In this document: positions 15,251-22,584 of the stretch, one piece after another
Layout: every line of letters starts with the position of its first letter
Numbering within the stretch: position 1 is the stretch's first letter
Assembly (NCBI RefSeq): GCF_027587205.1
Contig: NZ_JAPDOD010000055.1
Span: 1 to 58,955 of the forward strand
Direction of reading: 5' to 3'
DNA from: Solirubrobacter ginsenosidimutans
GTDB lineage: Bacteria; Actinomycetota; Thermoleophilia; Solirubrobacterales; Solirubrobacteraceae
DNA: 58,955 bases
Position numbers and translations under genes: made by a program
Notes under the pieces: model-generated
Seen by the model: only the letters and a program-made list of their open reading frames with translations
Told to the model about the DNA's origin: nothing
The model's database searches: none

Positions 15251-16435
15251 ATGGCTGGCGATGATCGCGCAATGCTCCGTGGACGCGAGGACGAGCCGGA
15301 CCGCGAACGTCGGCCGCAGCGAGACACGCAGCCGTCGGAGCGCGAAGACCGCAGCGACGCGAGCGCGCCCTGGTTGCTCGGCATGCAGCAGAGCGCGGGC
15401 AACCAGGCCGTCGCCCGCATGCTCGCCGCGGCGAGGGCCCGCACCGGTCGCTCGGGGACGCTGCAGCGCGACCCCGTCACGGGCACCACGACGGAGTCCG
15501 CCAGCGGCGGGCATCACCCAGACTTCCGGTTCCAGTTCCCCGGCGAGCCGGACAAGCGGGGCTACGACCTCGACGAGTGGGCGAAACCCAACAGCCCCAA
15601 AGGCGGGCCCGCGCACGCCGCGACCCTCAACCGGCAGGACATCGTGAACCTGATCACCGCGTGGGACGGGTCGGAGCCGCTCGCGTACTCGTTCAGCGAC
15701 GATCTGGTCGGGACATCCGCGTGGGAGGAGTGGGACGGACAGCGCAACGTCGGCGCCGAGAAGACCGTCACCCACGACGTGCACCATGACCTCACACAGT
15801 CCGAGGCGGGCAAGCAGTTCGCGATGCACTTCCTGTCGCTCAGGCACATGATGGAACGCCGTCAGTCCGACCTCGACGCCACGCTCCCGCCGAACGTCGC
15901 GATCTCGAAGTCGTCGGGCAAGCCGAGGGAGAAGGCCATCGAGTCCGAAGTCCCCGTGAACTGGAGGGCGCTGCTGAAGCGGGCGCGGCTCGTGCTCAAG
16001 CAGAAGTTGCTCGCGGGCGACGTCGCGCCGGCGACCCAGGACGACGTCTCGATCGTCCCCGACCTGATGTTCCCAGGCCCGTCAGGTGACACCAACATCG
16101 ACCTCTGGGTGTCGAACAAGCTCCTCGTGCGGGGCGCCAAGAACAAGGCCAAGAGCGCCCAGACCCCGATCAAGATGAAGGGCGAGACGCTCAAGACCAA
16201 GTTCGTCAAGCGCGAGCGAGATGTGCCGTTCGGCATCGGGCACCTCAGTGTCGAGATCTTCTACGAATGGCGGACGGCGAGCCAGCTCCTCACACTCGCG
16301 CAGGCCGGCCCGGCGGCGGTCGTGCCGCAGCAGCTCCCGGTCGTGCAGCCGACCGCGACCGAGACGGTTACCGAAACCGAACTCGAGCCCGTCGAGAAGG
16401 ACGAGGGCAAGGAGCTCGTGCCGATCGGGCAGTGA
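15251..16435 (+). CDS. GNQxVARM-motif protein, possible injection-system cargo
   Basis: This 394-residue soluble protein has no signal peptide. The first 40 residues are highly charged and look disordered. Residues 45-58 read MQQSAGNQAVARML, a motif of the LQxxxGNxxVxxL type that is common near the N-terminus of actinobacterial DUF4157-like proteins and proteins linked to extracellular contractile injection systems (general knowledge, not searched here). A linker follows and then a globular part of unknown family. It contains THDVHHDLTQSEAGKQFAMH and a basic patch (GAKNKAKSAQTPIKMKGET) and ends in a Glu/Thr-rich tail. No catalytic motif is recognisable. The same N-terminal motif occurs in the unlinked gene at 42129-43094. 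A role as secreted cargo or toxin is inferred from the motif alone. Confidence 0.75.
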   Translation: MAGDDRAMLRGREDEPDRERRPQRDTQPSEREDRSDASAPWLLGMQQSAGNQAVARMLAAARARTGRSGTLQRDPVTGTTTESASGGHHPDFRFQFPGEPDKRGYDLDEWAKPNSPKGGPAHAATLNRQDIVNLITAWDGSEPLAYSFSDDLVGTSAWEEWDGQRNVGAEKTVTHDVHHDLTQSEAGKQFAMHFLSLRHMMERRQSDLDATLPPNVAISKSSGKPREKAIESEVPVNWRALLKRARLVLKQKLLAGDVAPATQDDVSIVPDLMFPGPSGDTNIDLWVSNKLLVRGAKNKAKSAQTPIKMKGETLKTKFVKRERDVPFGIGHLSVEIFYEWRTASQLLTLAQAGPAAVVPQQLPVVQPTATETVTETELEPVEKDEGKELVPIGQ

Positions 16436-16679
16436 GCCCGGCGAGCACGGTTGCTCCTTAACGGCCCAGCTCAATTGCTCGCGGGCTGTGCTGGTGACCG
16501 GGACCGTGACGTGGCAACGGACTTCGATTCGGCTGGAGCGCGTCTGCTGCTGGGCTTCGAGTCGTCGGTCATGTCGTTGGTGGCCCTGCCGACCTGCCGG
16601 AGTCGGCGGGACGCTTTCGGGACGCCGGCGGATTTCGGGCGGTGGGGCCGGGGAGCCGAGAATCACGCCGTGTCGCCGA

Positions 16680-16752
16680 TGGCGAGACCCGGACTCGAAC
16701 CGGGGACACCACGATTTTCAGTCGTGTGCTCTACCAACTGAGCTATCTCGCC
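16680..16752 (-). tRNA. tRNA-Phe (GAA)
   Basis: The minus strand folds into a complete cloverleaf of 73 nt. The acceptor stem GGCGAGA pairs fully with TCTCGCC. The D arm is AGCTCAGTTGGTAGAGC, the anticodon stem CACGA/TCGTG holds loop CTGAAAA (anticodon GAA), and the T arm is CCCGG-TTCGAGT-CCGGG. The discriminator is A and CCA is not encoded. It lies just downstream of the MFS gene on the same strand. Confidence 0.97.
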
Positions 16753-16760
16753 GCGGGCGC

Positions 16761-18011
16761 TTAGGCTAGCGCGTCGGCGAGCGATGGGCCGGTGGCGGGC
16801 GGCGGGGTCGGCCAGGCCTTGCGCAGACGGAAGGATGCGGCGAAGGCGACGAGGCCGAGGCCGACGCCTGCGACGAGCAGCGTGGAGCGGACGCCGAGGG
16901 CGGTGATCAGCGCTCCGGCACCCACGAAGGAGGTGGCGAACGCACCCGCCACGCACATCCGCTGTAGGGAGAAGAGGCGGCCGTGCAAGGACTCAGGGGC
17001 GGAGGAGGCGAGGAGCAGGCGGTCGTGGACGAGCGCGGCGCCGTTGCCGAATCCGCCCACCGCGAGGGCGAGCACGACGAGCACCGGCGAGCGCAGGACG
17101 CTGCACGCGACGAGCTCGAGCGCCATCGCGAAGACGCCGAGCAGGTACACCTGACGCCAGCGCCACGGGCCGGCGCCGGTGAAGCGGGCGCTCAAGGAGC
17201 CCAGGACCATGCCGATCCCGCCGGCGGTGATCATCGCCGCGAGCCCGGTGCCGCCGAGCCCCAACTCGTCGCGGGCGAGGATGACCTCGCCGACCGACGT
17301 CACGCCGATGCACAACACAACGCCGGCGGAGGACCAGAGCAGGACGCGGACTTCGGGGCGGGCGGCGACCTCGCGCATACCCGCGCGGGCGTCGGCCAAC
17401 AACGACCGCGGGTGGCGGCGGCGCTCGGCAGAGGCCTCATCCGACGAGGCGGCGACCGGCGGCAGCGAAGCGATGATCAGCGCCGACACGGCGTACGTCA
17501 CCGCGTTGATGCCCAGCAGCGCGCCCGGCGCCACCAACGTCAGGAGCAAGCCACCGAGCGCCGGTCCGACGGTCGTGCCGGCGTCATCGAGCGCGCCGAA
17601 CAGCGCCAGGGTCGCCGCGCGGCGCTGGACGCCCGCCACCCGGGTCAGACCGGCCAAGGCGGCGGGCGAGAACATCGCGGAGCCGATGCCGGCGAGCAGC
17701 GCGCCGACCATCATCACCGGCAGCGATCCGGCGATCATCACCACGGAGAAGCCGGCGCAGCGCAAGGCCTCGGCCACCCACGCGCAGCGGCGCCACCCGA
17801 CGCGGTCGATCAGGGCACCGACCAGGGGGCCGAGGACGACCGCGGGCAGCAACTCGGGGAGCAGCACGGCGGAGATCGCCATCGGCGAGCCGAAGCGGTC
17901 CAGCGCGAGCAGGGGGAGTGCGAGCAGCGCGAGGCCGGTCCCGAGGGACGACTGGGCGTGCGCGACGAAGAACCGCCGCGCCGCGGAGCTCGCGAGCGCG
18001 CTCCTCAACAT
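16761..18011 (-). CDS. MFS transporter
   Basis: The 416-residue product is a 12-helix major facilitator resembling EntS/MFS_3-type exporters. The A-like motif GALIDRVGWRR is in the loop between helices 2 and 3, and ALFGALDDAGTTVGPALGG (helices 4-5) is typical of the family. There is a central cytoplasmic Ser/Arg-rich linker (ASSDEASAERRRHPRSLL). The substrate is unknown; drugs, siderophores or sugars are all possible. I chose ATG 18011, which leaves one base after the TGA of the DUF5317 gene upstream. The two are almost certainly translated from one message. The frame is open 57 bases further upstream but that part would overlap DUF5317. tRNA-Phe follows 8 nt downstream. Confidence 0.9.
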   Translation of the reverse strand: MLRSALASSAARRFFVAHAQSSLGTGLALLALPLLALDRFGSPMAISAVLLPELLPAVVLGPLVGALIDRVGWRRCAWVAEALRCAGFSVVMIAGSLPVMMVGALLAGIGSAMFSPAALAGLTRVAGVQRRAATLALFGALDDAGTTVGPALGGLLLTLVAPGALLGINAVTYAVSALIIASLPPVAASSDEASAERRRHPRSLLADARAGMREVAARPEVRVLLWSSAGVVLCIGVTSVGEVILARDELGLGGTGLAAMITAGGIGMVLGSLSARFTGAGPWRWRQVYLLGVFAMALELVACSVLRSPVLVVLALAVGGFGNGAALVHDRLLLASSAPESLHGRLFSLQRMCVAGAFATSFVGAGALITALGVRSTLLVAGVGLGLVAFAASFRLRKAWPTPPPATGPSLADALA

Positions 18012-18012
18012 G

Positions 18013-18576
18013 TCAGGCCGCGGCGACGGCGGTGCGGCGCATGCGCCGCGGGACCAGCTTGGAGCCACACGCGGTGTGGACGAGCACGGCGACGCCGAGC
18101 ATCAGGACGAGGTCGCCGATGCTGAAGACGGTGTGGATCGGCAACGAGGACGGGGTCGCGATGGTGTCGCCCAGGAAGAGGAGCTTCGGGTGGGCGAGGA
18201 TCTGGGAGTTGGCGAACTCGCCGTGGGTGTCGGCGCCCTGGAAGGAGGCGAGGGTGTCCGGGTTGGCCGGCATGACGCCGCCGTTGGCCGCGATGGCGGT
18301 GAAATTAAGCGCGCCGCCGATTGCGGCTATAGCCACGCCCGCGATATGCCGATTGCAGAACGCGAATGCACCGAGCAACACGTACGAGAGCATGTGGACG
18401 CTGGTGTGGAACGTCTGATGGCCGCCCGGGATCACCGAGATGATCAGGACCTGGAGCGCGATTGCGGCGACCGCGAGGCCGGACCGGCGCAGTGGCAGAT
18501 CCGCGAGTGCGGTGAGGTGCCCGCGTGCGAGCGGGACGCTCGCGAGGATGGCGAGATAGATGAGTCCGATGATCAT
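18013..18576 (-). CDS. DUF5317 membrane protein
   Basis: The 187-residue product has about five hydrophobic segments. It carries the hallmark of DUF5317, GGALNFTAIAANGGVMPANP, in the middle, followed by FANSQILAHPKLLFLGDTI and a final helix. It is an integral membrane protein of unknown biochemical role, widespread in actinobacteria and Firmicutes. I chose ATG 18576 because AAAGGGAG precedes it; the longer open frame upstream lacks a site and is out of character. It is coupled to the MFS gene (1-nt gap), so it may modulate or accompany that transporter. It is divergent from the tiny membrane protein at 18717, sharing a 140-bp promoter space. Confidence 0.85.
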   Translation of the reverse strand: MIIGLIYLAILASVPLARGHLTALADLPLRRSGLAVAAIALQVLIISVIPGGHQTFHTSVHMLSYVLLGAFAFCNRHIAGVAIAAIGGALNFTAIAANGGVMPANPDTLASFQGADTHGEFANSQILAHPKLLFLGDTIATPSSLPIHTVFSIGDLVLMLGVAVLVHTACGSKLVPRRMRRTAVAAA

Positions 18577-18716
18577 GGCTCCCTTTGAATCGGCCGGTCG
18601 CGCCGAGGGCAGCACTCCAACAAACGTCGAATTGCTCAACTTCGCCCAGGGGGCAGACGACAACCCGGAGTGGAACGGCTCTCAAGGGGGGAGCCATGAC
18701 ACGGAGGTCAACAACC

Positions 18717-18809
18717 ATGTACAAGGCACGCCTTTACCGTCTCGCGCTGGTCGCGGGCGTCGTTGCGGTGTTCCTCGAGGGGCTCGGCGCGAGCTTCAAG
18801 TGGGGCTAG
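18717..18809 (+). CDS. Tiny single-helix membrane protein, 30 aa
   Basis: This short frame encodes MYKARLYRLALVAGVV plus 14 more residues ending in SFKWG. It has a basic N-terminus, one hydrophobic segment of about 16 residues and a short C-terminus. The Shine-Dalgarno GGAGGT (18703-18708) lies 8 nt before ATG 18717, and a canonical terminator follows 38 nt after the stop, so it forms a complete transcription unit. An in-frame ATG at 18696 would add seven residues but sits only 2 nt from its purine tract. I cannot assign a function. Small one-helix proteins often tune membrane complexes, and it neighbours DUF5317 and a GGDEF-EAL protein. Confidence 0.6.
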   Translation: MYKARLYRLALVAGVVAVFLEGLGASFKWG

Positions 18810-18847
18810 CCGGTATGCAGGTCCGTAACGGCCGCAAGTGGTAGTGC

Positions 18848-18880
18848 CGAGGGTGTCCGGAACGGGCACCCTCGCCTTTT
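18848..18880 (+). terminator. Intrinsic terminator with U-run
   Basis: CGAGGGTG at 18848-18855 pairs with CACCCTCG at 18867-18874, followed by CCTTTTG. It lies between the tiny membrane-protein gene and the GGDEF-EAL gene and is the best canonical Rho-independent terminator in the window. Confidence 0.85.
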
Positions 18881-18895
18881 GTAGACCCTGAGGAA

Positions 18896-20941
18896 ATGTT
18901 CGCCCGCGCCGCCAAACTCGACCCTCTCAACTCGTATGTCTCCGCCGTCATCGCTGTCGGCGCCGTCTGCGCGTTGGGAATCGTCATCGACGGCGTGGGC
19001 GAATTCTCGCTTGCCCTCACCCCCGAGATCGCGATCTTCGCGCTCTGCGCCTTCATCGGTGATTTCCTCCCGCTGAAGGTCTTCACCCGCGGGGCCGAGG
19101 GGGAGATCACCACCTCGACGTGCTTCGCGTTCGCCGCGCTCCTTGCCGCCGGCCCGCTGGCGGCGCTGATCGCGCTCGTCGCCGCGAACCTGATCGTCGA
19201 CGCCTTCCGCCGCAAGGCGGCCCAGAAGGTCGCCTTCAACGTCGCGCAGTACGCGATCTCGGTCGCCGCCGCCGCGATGGTCTTGAAGGCCACGACCGGG
19301 ATGCCGCGCCCGGACGGCCCGCACCTGGAGCCGAGCGACCTCGCGGGCGTGATGCTCGCGATCGCCGCGTTCTTCGTCGTCAACTCGACGCTGGTCGCGA
19401 CCGTGATCGCCCTCGTGCAGCGGACCAGGGTGCTCCGCTACCTGATCGACGACATCTTCAACCAGGTCGCCACCGGCGGCCTGCTGCTCGGTCTGGCGCC
19501 GGTCGTCCTGCTGGCGGCGGACTTCTTCCTGCCCGCGATCGCGCTGCTCTTCCTGCCGCTCTACGCGGTACACCGGGGCGGTCGCGACGCGATCGCCAAG
19601 CAGCACCAGGCGTTGCACGACGCCCTCACCGGCCTGCCGAACCGCGAGCTCTTCCGCGACCGGATCGACCAGGCGGTCAGCCGCAGTCGCCGCGATGGCG
19701 ACGCGGCCGTGGTCATGATCATGGATCTCGACCACTTCAAGGAGATCAACGACACGCTCGGGCATCACATGGGCGATCTGCTGCTGCAGGAGGTCTCGCG
19801 CCGGCTCCGGGTCGCGTTGCGCGACTCCGACACGGTCGCCCGTCTCGGCGGCGACGAGTTCGGCATCCTGCTCCCGCGCGTCGACACGACCGAGGACGGG
19901 ACCACCGTCGCACAGAATCTGCTCGCCCACCTGCGCGAGCCGTTCGTGCTCGAGGGGATGCGGCTGGAGATCGACGCCAGCGTCGGCCTCGCCCTGCATC
20001 CGCTACACGGCGAGGACAACGAGACGCTCCAGCAGCGCGCCGACATCGCCATGTACTCGGCCAAGCAGTCCGGTCGCGGGTTCGCCGTCTTCGAGGCTGA
20101 ACTGGACCGCCATTCGCCGCGCCGCCTCGCGCTCGCGGGCGGGATGCGCGTCGCGATCAACGAGGGGCAGATCCAGCTCTACTACCAGCCCAAGGCCGAC
20201 CTGCGCACGGGCCGGATCATGGGTGTGGAGGCGCTCGCGCGCTGGGATCACCCGGAGTTCGGGATCGTCGGGCCGAGCGAGTTCGTCCCGATCGCCGAGC
20301 AGACCGGGCTGATCACGCCGCTCACGTCGTTCGTCCTGGACGCCGCGATCCGCCAGGTCCGCACGTGGAACGACTCCGGCCTGGAGCTCTCGGTCGCCGT
20401 CAACCTCTCCGCCCGCTCGTTCCTCGACACGCAGCTCGCGGTCGAGATCCCGCGTCTGCTGGCGCGCTGGGACGTCGAGGCCGAGCAGCTCGAGCTCGAG
20501 ATCACCGAATCGATGCTCATGACCGACCCGGCCCGCGCGGAGGCGACGCTGACCCGCCTGAGCCAGATCGGGCTGACGCTCTCCGTCGACGACTTCGGCA
20601 CCGGCTATTCGAGCCTGGCCAACCTCAAGCGCCTCCCCGTCGACGTGATCAAGATCGACAAGTCCTTCGTGATGGAGATGGCCGTCGACGCGTCGGACGC
20701 CGCGATCGTGCGCTCCACGATCGACCTCGCGCACAACCTCGGCCTCAAGGTCGTCGCCGAGGGCGTGGAGTCCGAGGACGCCTGGCGCCAGCTCGAGACG
20801 CTCGGGTGCGACTTCGCCCAGGGCTACTACCTCTCACGGCCGCTGCCCGCCGAGGCGGCCACGCGGCTGATCCGCGAGCGCGGCACCGGGCGCGACGTCC
20901 CGCCGCCCGCGCTGCGGGTCGTTCGCGGCCTCGCGCTCTAA
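18896..20941 (+). CDS. Membrane-bound GGDEF-EAL cyclic-di-GMP protein
   Basis: The 681-residue product has seven or eight hydrophobic helices in residues 1-225 (a MASE-like sensory membrane region). A GGDEF domain (about 240-400) and an EAL domain (about 415-660) follow. The diguanylate cyclase motif is intact (RLGGDEF, near residue 318). The phosphodiesterase motifs are also intact: VEALARW near 444, ITESMLM, DDFGTGYSSL, AEGVE and QGYYLSRP. Both activities are therefore possible, and the net direction cannot be told. It starts at ATG 18896 with GAGG just upstream, right after a terminator, so it has its own promoter. Cyclic-di-GMP would link membrane signals to surface or developmental behaviour; neighbouring wall hydrolases fit loosely. 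Confidence 0.93.
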   Translation: MFARAAKLDPLNSYVSAVIAVGAVCALGIVIDGVGEFSLALTPEIAIFALCAFIGDFLPLKVFTRGAEGEITTSTCFAFAALLAAGPLAALIALVAANLIVDAFRRKAAQKVAFNVAQYAISVAAAAMVLKATTGMPRPDGPHLEPSDLAGVMLAIAAFFVVNSTLVATVIALVQRTRVLRYLIDDIFNQVATGGLLLGLAPVVLLAADFFLPAIALLFLPLYAVHRGGRDAIAKQHQALHDALTGLPNRELFRDRIDQAVSRSRRDGDAAVVMIMDLDHFKEINDTLGHHMGDLLLQEVSRRLRVALRDSDTVARLGGDEFGILLPRVDTTEDGTTVAQNLLAHLREPFVLEGMRLEIDASVGLALHPLHGEDNETLQQRADIAMYSAKQSGRGFAVFEAELDRHSPRRLALAGGMRVAINEGQIQLYYQPKADLRTGRIMGVEALARWDHPEFGIVGPSEFVPIAEQTGLITPLTSFVLDAAIRQVRTWNDSGLELSVAVNLSARSFLDTQLAVEIPRLLARWDVEAEQLELEITESMLMTDPARAEATLTRLSQIGLTLSVDDFGTGYSSLANLKRLPVDVIKIDKSFVMEMAVDASDAAIVRSTIDLAHNLGLKVVAEGVESEDAWRQLETLGCDFAQGYYLSRPLPAEAATRLIRERGTGRDVPPPALRVVRGLAL

Positions 20942-21013
20942 AGCGCCGTCGGCGCCCGCGCACGATCTCCTGCAACGATTTACAGAAGTCGGCGATTTGC
21001 CGACATTAGGGGC

Positions 21014-21850
21014 GTGCACCGCGTCGCATTGCTCCTCGCCGCCCTGCTGAGCTTCCCCGCGACCGCGGCCGCGAACGGCAGCGGCGGGATGCTCGCGGGC
21101 CCGACGGCGCAGCGCTTCACCGCGACCCCCGCGAGCGTCGCGCCCGGAGCGAAGGTGACCTTCGCCCTGCGCGCCACGGCCGGCGCGCGCGTCCGCGTCG
21201 ACGTGATCGCCGCCGACAAGTCCGCGGTGCGGGTGCGGCTCGGGCGCGTGGGGGAGAGCGGATCGGTGCGCGGCGACTGGACCGCCGCCGTCGCGGCGGG
21301 GAAGTACACCGCCCGCCTCGTCGTGACCGGCGCCGGCGTGACCCGCTACTACCGGACGCCGCTCAGCGTCGTCACGCCCCCCGCTCCCACGCCCACGCCG
21401 GTCCCCGCCACGCTCACCTCGACGGCGTCGAAGATCTTCCCCGTCCAGGGCCCGTTCAACTTCGGCGGCCCTGACGCCCGCTTCGGCGTCGGCCGCCCCG
21501 GCCACACCCACCAGGGTCAGGACATCGTCGCCGCCGAAGGCACCCCGGTCGTCACGCCGATCGCGGGCACCGTCCACTGGACCGCCTACCAGGCGAAGGG
21601 CGCGGGCTACTACGTGGTGATCGCCGGCGCCGACGGCCGCTATTACGCCTTCATGCACTTCCAGGAGGGCTCGACCGCCGTCACCAAGGGCCAAGCGGTC
21701 ACCGCCGGCCAGCGGATCGGCCTGGTCGGCGCCACCGGCGACGCCAGCGGCCCGCACCTGCACTTCGAGATCTGGGTCAACGGCTGGTGGGCGAGCAAGG
21801 CGAGCACGCCGATCGACCCGCTCCCCGAGCTTCAGGCCTGGGCCGCGTAA
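21014..21850 (+). CDS. Secreted M23 peptidoglycan endopeptidase
   Basis: The 278-residue product has a signal peptide (residues 1-20, SFPATAAA). An N-terminal beta-sandwich-like domain (about 30-120; ATPASVAPGAKVTFAL) is followed by a Pro/Thr linker and a LytM/M23 zinc peptidase (about 140-270). Zinc ligands are visible as HTHQGQD near residues 163-169 and HLHFEIW near 247-253. GATGDASGPHLHFE is the classic signature, so the enzyme should be active on peptide cross-bridges in the wall. The start is GTG 21014, with AGGGG close by. It is followed by an M15 carboxypeptidase on the same strand, giving two wall hydrolases in a row. Confidence 0.92.
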   Translation: MHRVALLLAALLSFPATAAANGSGGMLAGPTAQRFTATPASVAPGAKVTFALRATAGARVRVDVIAADKSAVRVRLGRVGESGSVRGDWTAAVAAGKYTARLVVTGAGVTRYYRTPLSVVTPPAPTPTPVPATLTSTASKIFPVQGPFNFGGPDARFGVGRPGHTHQGQDIVAAEGTPVVTPIAGTVHWTAYQAKGAGYYVVIAGADGRYYAFMHFQEGSTAVTKGQAVTAGQRIGLVGATGDASGPHLHFEIWVNGWWASKASTPIDPLPELQAWAA

Positions 21851-21957
21851 CGCGCGGGAGGTCCCGCGACATCTGACGGTCGGGTCGCCGCCCCGGGCGA
21901 CCGGCATCCGTCCGACATCGCGAGGCTCTCCTGTTCTCCATCACACGGTGCGCGCTG

Positions 21958-22584
21958 GTGTGCGCGCTGCCGCTGCTCGGCGCCCTCGCGCCGGCACACG
22001 GCCCCGATTTCCGCGACCCGAACTCGGTCGCGACCCTCGTGACGCCGCGGATCGCGCTCCCGCGTGGCTTTCAGCCGCGCCGGCTGGTCGTCCCGAACGT
22101 GCGCTTCACGTTCACCGGCTTCGCCGAGAAGCGCCAGGTGCGCGACGACGTCGCCGGCCCGCTGCGGCGCCTGTTCGCGGCCGCGAGCGCGGACGGCGTG
22201 CCGCTCGCGGGCGTCTCCGGCTACCGCTCGGAAGCGACGCAGCGCAGCCTGTACGCCGACCAGGTGGCGCGCGACGGACGCCAGCAGGCCGACCGGGTGG
22301 TCGCGCGCCCCCGGCACAGCGAGCACGAGACGGGGCTCGCGATCGACGTCTCAGGCGCCGACGGGCGCTGCCAGGCCGAGGCCTGCTTCGCCGGCACGCG
22401 CGAAGCGCGCTGGATCGCCGCCCACGCGCCCGACTACGGTTTCATCGTCCGCTACCCGAAGGGCGCCGAGGCGATCACCGGCTACGAGTACGAGCCGTGG
22501 CACCTGCGCTACGTGGGCGTCCGCCTCGCGCGGGAGGTCGCCGCGAGCGGCGTCACGCTGGACGAGTTCCTCGGCGCGCGTTGA
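21958..22584 (+). CDS. M15 (VanY-like) D-Ala-D-Ala carboxypeptidase, secreted
   Basis: The 208-residue product carries the M15B signatures SGYRS, RHSEHETGLAIDV (His and Asp zinc ligands) and EPWHLRYVG (third His). It should trim D-Ala from wall stem peptides outside the cell. From GTG 21958 the signal sequence (CALPLLGALAPAHG) lacks a basic n-region. An in-frame CTG at 21931, preceded by GAGG, would add nine residues including ITRCALV and give a better signal peptide. No ATG, GTG or TTG lies between. The 3' end overlaps the convergent helicase gene by 32 nt. It lies 107 nt after the M23 gene, so the two may be co-expressed. Confidence 0.88.
   Translation: MCALPLLGALAPAHGPDFRDPNSVATLVTPRIALPRGFQPRRLVVPNVRFTFTGFAEKRQVRDDVAGPLRRLFAAASADGVPLAGVSGYRSEATQRSLYADQVARDGRQQADRVVARPRHSEHETGLAIDVSGADGRCQAEACFAGTREARWIAAHAPDYGFIVRYPKGAEAITGYEYEPWHLRYVGVRLAREVAASGVTLDEFLGAR

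Noticed and set aside
16433..16491. Imperfect inverted repeat after the first GNQxVARM gene
   Set aside because: Arms are interrupted and the loop is 28 nt or more, too weak to call a terminator.
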